Below, one piece after another: positions 57,469 through 64,000 of a DNA stretch of 64,000 nucleotides (the stretch's first letter is position 1; the number at the start of each line of letters is the position of its first letter). The notes below the pieces were generated by a model, which saw only the letters and a list, made by a program, of their open reading frames with translations, was not told the origin of the DNA and made no database searches. The position numbers and the translations under genes are program-made. Origin of the DNA: an uncultured Polaribacter sp. (GTDB lineage: Bacteria; Bacteroidota; Bacteroidia; Flavobacteriales; Flavobacteriaceae); contig NZ_CANLXV010000006.1 of assembly GCF_947495205.1 (NCBI RefSeq), positions 62,001 to 126,000 of the forward strand, in the 5' to 3' direction.

Positions 57469-59124
57469 GTGAATTTTAAAAAAATATTTTTCTTTACATT
57501 ATTTATTTATTTGTTGGTAAATTTAAATATCGTTAGCCAAACTACAAACCTACGCCTCTTATCAATTAAAAAAAATGAACAACAGTTTCTAAATTCAGTT
57601 TCTTTAAGAAGTACTTATAATAAAAGTGAAGTTGCAAGCACGATTGCATTAATTCAAAAAAAAATAAAAGAAAAAGGTTACTTTTTTGCCAATTTAGACA
57701 GTATTGTAAAAAGAAAAAAAGAAATTTTACTACATTATTCTTTGGGTAAAAAATTTGACTCAATTTACATTGATACAAATTATTTAAAAAATGACCTCAT
57801 TATTGAAACTGATAAACATCAACCAATAATTAAGTTGGGAATAGATGAAACCCAATCCTTTTTAAAAAAACAATCAAAACTGCTTGAAGATAAGGGCTAT
57901 TCTTTTTCTGAGATAAAACTAAATGATTTCAAAACCATTGAGAATACCTTATATTGTACATTAACTATTCAAAAAAAAATAAAAAGAAAAATAGATAAAG
58001 TAATCTATAGAAACTACACCAAGTTTCCTGTTAGTTTTACAAATAATTATTTTAATATTAATAAGAGAACTATTTTTAATCAAAAAAAAATAACTCAAAT
58101 ATCTAATCTTACTAAAACATTAAAATTTATTGAAGAAATAAAAAGTCCAGAAATACTTTTTAAAAAAGATTCTACCTTATTATATCTGTATTTCAAAAAA
58201 AAACAAAACAATAGTTTTGATGGCCTTGTAAATTTTGCATCTAATGACACAGGCAAATTAAATTTTAACGGACATTTAGATTTAAAACTGAATAACGTAT
58301 TTAATAATGGTGAAAAGTTTGAACTATTCTGGAACAGCTTGGTAAACCAAAGCCAAGAAATAAAACTTGCTACCACCCAACCTTATATATTCAATAGCAA
58401 AATTACACCTGAAATACAATTATCAATATTTAGGCAGGATTCTTTGTTTACCAATACCAAATTTGAAATCAAAACAAATTATCAAATCAAACCAAATTCT
58501 AACCTTAGATTAATTTATTCTACCACCAATTCATCAGAAAGTAATAATAATTTAGACGAATTAAAAAGTTTTCAAAATTCATTTTTTGGCATTGGTTACG
58601 AGTTTACAAAATTTGATAATGCTTACATTAATGATGAAAAAATTCACATCAACCTAGAAATTAATTTTGGAAAAAGAAAAACCGATATTTCAACCAATCA
58701 AATAAAGATTGAATCTACAGTATCTTATAATTACAAAATAAACGCAAGAAATAGCATTTACTTAAAAAATATAAGCGGTATTTTAAACTCCAGTAATTAT
58801 ATTCAAAACGAACTTTTTAGATTAGGTGGCGTTAATTCCATAAGAGGTTTTTTAGACCAAAGCTTATTTGCCAACACCTATAGCATTCAAAATATAGAAT
58901 ACAGATTATTAACCTCTAGAAATTCATATATTTTTAGTGTAACAGATATCGGTTTTTTAAAAAACAATCAATTAGAAGAAAAACTTATTGGCCTAGGTTT
59001 AGGCTTTGCTTTTACAGTAAACAATTCTAAAATTGAAATAAACTCTGTAATAGGCAACTCTTTGAATCGAAAATTCGACTTTAAACAAACACAATTACTC
59101 ATAAGTTGGACCTCTTTTTTCTAA
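57469..59124 (+). CDS. BamA/TamA-like outer-membrane protein (short POTRA-barrel form)
   Basis: 551-aa protein of the Omp85/two-partner-secretion type. A signal peptide (NFKKIFFFTLFIYLLVNLNIVSQ) is followed by a periplasmic region with POTRA-like repeats (about 50-230) and a barrel (about 240-551). The barrel lid-loop signature RLGGVNSIRGF at about 450-460 matches the VRGF/IRGF motif of this superfamily, and the end LLISWTSFF has the aromatic C-terminus of barrels. The start is GTG; no ATG is near. It is smaller than BamA (about 800 aa), so not the core insertase. Role unknown. Confidence 0.75.
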   Translation: MNFKKIFFFTLFIYLLVNLNIVSQTTNLRLLSIKKNEQQFLNSVSLRSTYNKSEVASTIALIQKKIKEKGYFFANLDSIVKRKKEILLHYSLGKKFDSIYIDTNYLKNDLIIETDKHQPIIKLGIDETQSFLKKQSKLLEDKGYSFSEIKLNDFKTIENTLYCTLTIQKKIKRKIDKVIYRNYTKFPVSFTNNYFNINKRTIFNQKKITQISNLTKTLKFIEEIKSPEILFKKDSTLLYLYFKKKQNNSFDGLVNFASNDTGKLNFNGHLDLKLNNVFNNGEKFELFWNSLVNQSQEIKLATTQPYIFNSKITPEIQLSIFRQDSLFTNTKFEIKTNYQIKPNSNLRLIYSTTNSSESNNNLDELKSFQNSFFGIGYEFTKFDNAYINDEKIHINLEINFGKRKTDISTNQIKIESTVSYNYKINARNSIYLKNISGILNSSNYIQNELFRLGGVNSIRGFLDQSLFANTYSIQNIEYRLLTSRNSYIFSVTDIGFLKNNQLEEKLIGLGLGFAFTVNNSKIEINSVIGNSLNRKFDFKQTQLLISWTSFF

Positions 59125-59413
59125 TCTAACTACATAATTTACGAAATCGTTGTAATTATTCTAGCGAAATCAAAAAAAAATCAAAAATACTTAGTAATAA
59201 AAATAAAGGAGTGTATTTAAAAAATCACTACCAAAATCAATAAAAAACAATGAATATCACAACAAAAAGCTTAAAAAACAAACAATACCATAAATACACC
59301 AAACAGAAATGACTAAAAAAAACCAAAAACATTTAAACATTTTGTGTTAAAAAATTGTTTTATTAAGTTTAATTTAAGACTTTTGAAACTAATTAATTCA
59401 AATAATTATACAA

Positions 59414-62400
59414 ATGAAAACAAAGTTTAATGGATTTTTAACGCTATTACTGGCGTTAGTTGTGCAAGTAGCCTTTGCACAAAAGAAAACAATAACTGGT
59501 ACAGTTTCAGATAGTTCTGGAAGTTTACCTGGAGTTAGTGTTATTCTAAAAGGTAGTACCTCTGGTACGGAAACAGATTTTGATGGTAAATATTCTATCT
59601 CAGCAAAAAAAGGTGATGTATTAGTTTTTAGATATCTTGGTTACAAGACCATTGAAAAAACAGTAGCAAATGCTGTGGTTATTAATTTAACATTACAAGA
59701 AGATGCTAGTGTTTTAGATGAAATTGTTGTGGTGGGTTATGGTACTAACAAAAAAGAAACGGTATCATCTGCAGTAAATTTTTTAAAAGCAGAAGATATT
59801 GAAAATAGACCTACAGGATCTTTGGTGCAAGCAATGCAGGCGCAAACTCCAGGACTTAATATTTCTACAGCAAACGGACAACCAGGTGCTAATAGTACGA
59901 TATTATTAAGAGGTGTTAATTCACTATCAGGGAATAACGAACCTTTATTTATTATCGATGGAATTCCTGTTGATGAAGATAATTTTAGATCTATAAATCA
60001 AAATGACATTGCATCGATATCTATACTTAAAGATGCTTCTGCAACAGCTATTTATGGTAATAGGGCAACTGGTGGTGTAATTATTGTTACTACTAAAAGA
60101 GGAAAAGCAGGACAAAAAACATCTGTTCAAGTAACCTCTCAATCTGGTGTTAACTTTATACCTGAAGCTAATTTTAGTTTAACAAATTCTAAAGAATTGT
60201 TAAGAATTGAGAGAGATAGAGGTGTAGCCATAGGTGGTGGTAGAGCTAGTGCATGGGCTGCAGAACAATTAGGCCTTCCTTTTGTTGCCGGTCAAGTTAC
60301 TCCTTTAACTGATGCACAAATAGACCGCATTGGAGCTAGAAATACAGATTGGAAAGATCACCTTTTAAGAATTGGGTCATTTAACAATCATAACATTTCA
60401 GTTACAGGAGGATCTGAAGATTTAACAATATTTACTTCTTTAGGTTATTTTGAACAAGAAGGAATAACATTAAGATCTGGTCTACAAAGAATGACTTTAA
60501 GAAACAACACTACTTTAAAGAAAGATAGATTTAAGTTAAGCACAAATTTATCGGTTGGTTTTAGTAGAAGTGATTTTCCCGGTGGTATTGGAGGAGCTGG
60601 AACAGCGAGTGGTTCTTTAAGTAATCCATTCATCGTGCCATTTGTTGGAAAACCCTATTTAAATCCATTTAATGCTGATGGAAGTTTAAACTTATTTGGT
60701 GATCCTGATTTTGCAAACTCTTCTGGTTTCTTAAATACGCCTTATGTTTCTTTGAATGTAGCTGAATTTGACCAAAATAGAGACACAGAAATAAGATTAA
60801 CAGGTGGTATAGGTATGGAATACGACTTTCTAGACAACTTGAAAGGATCTGTGAATTATGGTATTGACCATATAAACGAAACAAATTTTCAATTACAGCC
60901 AACCAATAGTATTAGAGGAAATACAATTTTTGGAAATGAAGACCCAGCGTTTAGAGGTTCTCAAAACGAAAGTTTAGATAAAGATACAAGAATGAACGTG
61001 GATGTAAGGTTAGCTTACAACGACACTTATAATGATAAGCATAATGTATCTTTATTAGCTTTATCAGAGTTTTTGTATTCAGAAAATAGTGGTTTTGGCT
61101 TTGGGCAAACAGGTTTGATTCCTGGATTGGAAGGTACTTCTGCTGGATTTGTATCTGGACAGACAACAGAAGATCCTGATGGTGACGGTGCAGATAATTA
61201 CTTTTATATACCTGGTTTATTTTCTTTTAAAAATAACGTTTCGCAATTCTCAATTGTTTTTAGGGGTACATATGACTATGATGGTATAGTTGGTGGAGAC
61301 TTTACAGTTCGTAGAGATGGATCATCTAGATTTAGCGAACAAAATAGATGGGGTACTTTTGGTGCTGTTGGAGCTTTTGTTAATTTAACAAAATTCTTAA
61401 TTGAACCTTCAGATATTATAAATGATATTAAATTAAGGGGTAGTTATGGTACTACTGGTAACGATAGACTTGTTAATGCGTACTATGGCGGGCTTGTTAA
61501 TCCTTTTGATCTTTTCAATACTGGAGTTGGATACAACGGATCTGTTGGTCTTTTTCCTAGCCAAATTGGAAATAGGGATTTAAAATGGGAAACTGCATTT
61601 AAAGCTAATATAGGGCTTGACTTTAGGTTACTTGACAATAGGTTGAGTGGTGCTTTTGAAGTATACAGAAATATTACAAAAGATTTATTTTTAGCAGGTA
61701 GAAACACATTAATCTCTGGATTTGGTACTATTTCAGGTAACTTAGGTGAAATGGAAAACAAAGGAATAGAGGCGAATTTGAATTATGATATTTTTTCTGG
61801 TCAAGATTTTAAATGGTCTATTGGAGGTAATATTGCCTACAATAAAAATACTATCTTAGAACTTAAAGATGTAGATCCAGATGACAATGGAGAAATAATT
61901 CTTAATCCGGGACAAAGATCTCCAGAATCTGTAGGAAGATCATTTAATTCTTTTTATGTAGTTAAATGGGCAGGCGTAAATCCAGCAAATGGAGCTCCAC
62001 TATATTTGGATAGAGATGGAAATATAACTGAAGTATATGACGAAGCTAATAGGGTTTTTGATGATAGAAATTCTCTTCCAGGAATACAAGGTGGATTTAA
62101 TACATCTATTTCTTACAAAGGTTTCTTCTTGGACGCATTATTTTCTTATGCGACAGATGTATATAGAAATAATGGAACATTAGGTGTAGCTGAAGACCCT
62201 ACGCTAATTGGAATATCTAACGTAAATCGTACATTATTAGACGCTTGGAAAAACCCTGGAGATTTAACTTCTATACCTGCTTTAAACACAGGTTCTACTA
62301 GATTATTACTTACAGATAGATATATAGAAGACGCATCTTATATAAGATTAAAGAACGTATCTTTTGGTTATCAATTAACAAAAAAGTCTCTACAAAACAC

Positions 62401-62560
62401 ACCCTTTGATTCAGTAAGAATTTTCGCACAAGGGGAAAATTTATTAACGTGGACAAAATGGAGAGGTTTTGACCCAGAATTTGACCCTTTTGCTAACAGC
62501 GATTTCTTTTCGTTTCCAAACGGTAGAAGTGTAACTATAGGTATAGATTTAAAATTTTAA
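59414..62560 (+). CDS. SusC/RagA-family TonB-dependent outer-membrane transporter
   Basis: 1048-aa transporter that imports oligosaccharides or peptides across the outer membrane with a SusD partner. A signal peptide (about 1-22, ending VAFAQ) is followed by a carboxypeptidase-D-like domain (about 25-100, ITGTVSDSSGSLPGVSVILKG), the SusC motif LDEIVVVGYG, the plug domain (PLFIIDGIPVDE, KDASATAIYGNRATGGVIIV) and a 22-strand barrel. The gene is preceded by a 289-bp A-rich gap with one weak box (TTG, 20 bp, GACTTTTG). It is 6 bp from susD. Substrate unknown. Confidence 0.96.
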   Translation: MKTKFNGFLTLLLALVVQVAFAQKKTITGTVSDSSGSLPGVSVILKGSTSGTETDFDGKYSISAKKGDVLVFRYLGYKTIEKTVANAVVINLTLQEDASVLDEIVVVGYGTNKKETVSSAVNFLKAEDIENRPTGSLVQAMQAQTPGLNISTANGQPGANSTILLRGVNSLSGNNEPLFIIDGIPVDEDNFRSINQNDIASISILKDASATAIYGNRATGGVIIVTTKRGKAGQKTSVQVTSQSGVNFIPEANFSLTNSKELLRIERDRGVAIGGGRASAWAAEQLGLPFVAGQVTPLTDAQIDRIGARNTDWKDHLLRIGSFNNHNISVTGGSEDLTIFTSLGYFEQEGITLRSGLQRMTLRNNTTLKKDRFKLSTNLSVGFSRSDFPGGIGGAGTASGSLSNPFIVPFVGKPYLNPFNADGSLNLFGDPDFANSSGFLNTPYVSLNVAEFDQNRDTEIRLTGGIGMEYDFLDNLKGSVNYGIDHINETNFQLQPTNSIRGNTIFGNEDPAFRGSQNESLDKDTRMNVDVRLAYNDTYNDKHNVSLLALSEFLYSENSGFGFGQTGLIPGLEGTSAGFVSGQTTEDPDGDGADNYFYIPGLFSFKNNVSQFSIVFRGTYDYDGIVGGDFTVRRDGSSRFSEQNRWGTFGAVGAFVNLTKFLIEPSDIINDIKLRGSYGTTGNDRLVNAYYGGLVNPFDLFNTGVGYNGSVGLFPSQIGNRDLKWETAFKANIGLDFRLLDNRLSGAFEVYRNITKDLFLAGRNTLISGFGTISGNLGEMENKGIEANLNYDIFSGQDFKWSIGGNIAYNKNTILELKDVDPDDNGEIILNPGQRSPESVGRSFNSFYVVKWAGVNPANGAPLYLDRDGNITEVYDEANRVFDDRNSLPGIQGGFNTSISYKGFFLDALFSYATDVYRNNGTLGVAEDPTLIGISNVNRTLLDAWKNPGDLTSIPALNTGSTRLLLTDRYIEDASYIRLKNVSFGYQLTKKSLQNTPFDSVRIFAQGENLLTWTKWRGFDPEFDPFANSDFFSFPNGRSVTIGIDLKF

Positions 62561-62566
62561 AATAAA

Positions 62567-63952
62567 ATGAGAAAAATAAAATATACATTAGGAGTGCTTG
62601 CATTAGCTTTAATGCTAACCACCCAATCTTGTGAAGATAAATTGGAAATATTACCAAATTCATCTTTATTGACAGAAACTGCATTTAGAAATGTAGATGA
62701 CTTACAAAACGCTCTAAACAGCGCTTATTTAAACTATAACAATACCACTGTTGCATTTAACTCTATATTTACAGATAATACGAGAATAGGTATAGATAAT
62801 GGAGGGCAACAAGTGCCGTTACTTAGTTTAGTAATGAACCCTAATAATGGTACAGCTGCAAATTTATGGATATCTCGTTATACTATGATTAATCATGCTA
62901 CAAGACTTATTGAAGCTTCTGATTTAGTAGACAAAACAGGTAGACAAGCGGAAGTAAACCATATTCTTGGTCAAGCATATGCTTTAAGAGCTTTTGCACA
63001 TTTTGAATTGTTTCAATATTTTACGCCTGATTATTTAGATAGAACTGGACTAAGTGTTCCTGCTGTAGATCAAGTAATTACAGTAGAAGATTTGCCAAGA
63101 AATACGGTAGAGGAAGTAGATACTTTAATAGAATCAGATTTAGCTAAGGCACTACCATTATTAGATGCCTCAGAGACAAATGTAGAATTTATTACTACAG
63201 ACTTTATAACTGCGTTAAAAGCAAGAAAAGCTTTATTTATGGGTGATTACCCAACAGCTCTAACGGAAGCAGATAAATTAATAGCTAAATACCCGTTGGC
63301 TAATCCTTTAGAATACCGCTTAATGTACACGGATCAGGACAATACCGAGGTCATTTTTAAGGCAGCAAGAGTATTGGGTAATGCAAGACCAGGAAATATT
63401 TGGCACTTTGGTAGTGGTAACCCATTTTTAGAAATGTCAGCTGGTTTACAAAGTATTCTTGAAGATGGTGACATTAGATCTGCAGTACTTTTCAACGACG
63501 AAAGAATATCAGAAGATGTATTTCTAATAAATAAGTACCCTTTTAACGTTGCTTTTCCATTCTTACTAGACGTTAAGGTATTTAGAGTTTCTGAAATGTA
63601 TTTAATTAAGGCGGAAGCAGAATTAAGAGCAAACCGTTTTGAAGACTCTAGAGGTACTTTAAAACTTCTTAAAGATGCGAGATTTGGGTCTAGTCAGCCT
63701 GCTTTTACATATACAAGTTTAGCGGACGGATTAGAAGCGATTGTTAAAGAACGTAGACTAGAATTAGCATACGAAGGTCATAGATGGACAACTTTAAAAA
63801 GACTAGGTTTAGATTTAATTAGAGAAGCAAGCGATTGTGCTCCTTTAGATAATGCTTGTCAGTTATTGAATAATGACAGAAGATTTACATTACCAATACC
63901 TGCTGGAGAAATTGCTGCAAACCCACTTATGGTTCAAAACCCAGGTTATTAA
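62567..63952 (+). CDS. SusD/RagB-family nutrient-binding outer-membrane lipoprotein
   Basis: 461-aa surface lipoprotein (lipobox TTQSC, C22) forming a lid on the SusC channel. The N-terminal block LTETAFRNVDDLQNALNSAY, GQAYALRAFAHFELFQYF (TPR region) and the C-terminal KERRLELAYEGHRWTTLKRLG are typical. It directly follows susC. Length is slightly below the family mean. Confidence 0.96.
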   Translation: MRKIKYTLGVLALALMLTTQSCEDKLEILPNSSLLTETAFRNVDDLQNALNSAYLNYNNTTVAFNSIFTDNTRIGIDNGGQQVPLLSLVMNPNNGTAANLWISRYTMINHATRLIEASDLVDKTGRQAEVNHILGQAYALRAFAHFELFQYFTPDYLDRTGLSVPAVDQVITVEDLPRNTVEEVDTLIESDLAKALPLLDASETNVEFITTDFITALKARKALFMGDYPTALTEADKLIAKYPLANPLEYRLMYTDQDNTEVIFKAARVLGNARPGNIWHFGSGNPFLEMSAGLQSILEDGDIRSAVLFNDERISEDVFLINKYPFNVAFPFLLDVKVFRVSEMYLIKAEAELRANRFEDSRGTLKLLKDARFGSSQPAFTYTSLADGLEAIVKERRLELAYEGHRWTTLKRLGLDLIREASDCAPLDNACQLLNNDRRFTLPIPAGEIAANPLMVQNPGY

Positions 63953-63969
63953 TTTTAAAAACAAATAAG

Positions 63970-64000
63970 ATGAAAATAAATTTAATAAAAATAACAAAAT
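63970..64000 (+). CDS. Start of a further gene, cut by the window end
   Basis: An ATG 17 bp after the susD stop opens MKINLIKITK and runs off the edge. It is Lys- and Ile-rich like a signal-peptide start. By position it could be a surface lipoprotein or enzyme of the same utilisation locus, but ten codons cannot show that. Confidence 0.5.
   Translation, partial: MKINLIKITK

Overview
The window is a strongly AT-rich chromosomal segment of a member of the Bacteroidota, most likely a marine Flavobacteriaceae (Polaribacter/Tenacibaculum-like; the genus is an inference). The pointers are: a SusC/SusD pair, a bacillithiol gene (bshC), a fused SerB-SerA protein, type-B zinc-free ribosomal proteins, starts without Shine-Dalgarno sites in A-rich leaders, and several promoters fitting the Bacteroidota RpoD consensus (TTTG, about 19 bp, TAnnTTTG).

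Layout. 1-31.7 kb is a mosaic of housekeeping and envelope genes on both strands: rlmF, bshC, a secreted M14 peptidase, a small lipoprotein bracketed by two copies of one palindrome, rimO, an amidase lipoprotein, a SHOCT protein, the SerB-SerA fusion, a UbiA-like membrane protein, gcvP, a lipoprotein that may be a polysaccharide lyase, a glutamate-synthase-like FMN protein, rpmE2, a glutaminyl cyclase, a beta-helix lipoprotein, a small gene with a broken 5' end, an amidohydrolase, an SDR enzyme, a SprT-like protein, a DUF389 protein, a CIA30 protein, tRNA-Lys(TTT) and the lipid ABC transporter pair mlaF-mlaE. 31.8-39.4 kb holds a PafA-like phosphatase (+), then a minus-strand series: ctlX, a second amidinotransferase-fold enzyme, gltA, eno and carA.

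39.6-57.3 kb is the str-S10-spc-alpha ribosomal supercluster, all on the minus strand: rpsL-rpsG-fusA-rpsJ, a 364-bp regulatory gap, rplC through secY-infA-rpmJ, then rpsM-rpsK-rpsD-rpoA-rplQ. It supplies most of the translation apparatus, the RNA polymerase alpha subunit and the Sec channel. The gaps inside it carry the most interesting non-coding structure in the window. After rpsJ there is a terminator hairpin whose loop is the -33 box of a promoter for rplC. The rplC leader then contains an attenuator-like hairpin. A hairpin with an embedded -7 box lies between rpsN and rpsH, and a nested three-helix RNA element sits directly in front of rpsD (S4).

57.5-64 kb is on the plus strand: a short BamA/TamA-like outer-membrane protein, then a SusC/SusD nutrient-uptake pair and the first codons of a third gene cut by the window end, probably the start of a polysaccharide- or peptide-utilisation locus.

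I saw no CRISPR array, insertion sequence, prophage or defence system. Three diverged copies of a dispersed non-coding repeat and several long palindromic terminators are present. The best candidates for something undescribed are the r-protein leader structures (rpsD, rplC, rpsH) and the A8-tract frameshift in the gene at 24580-25061.
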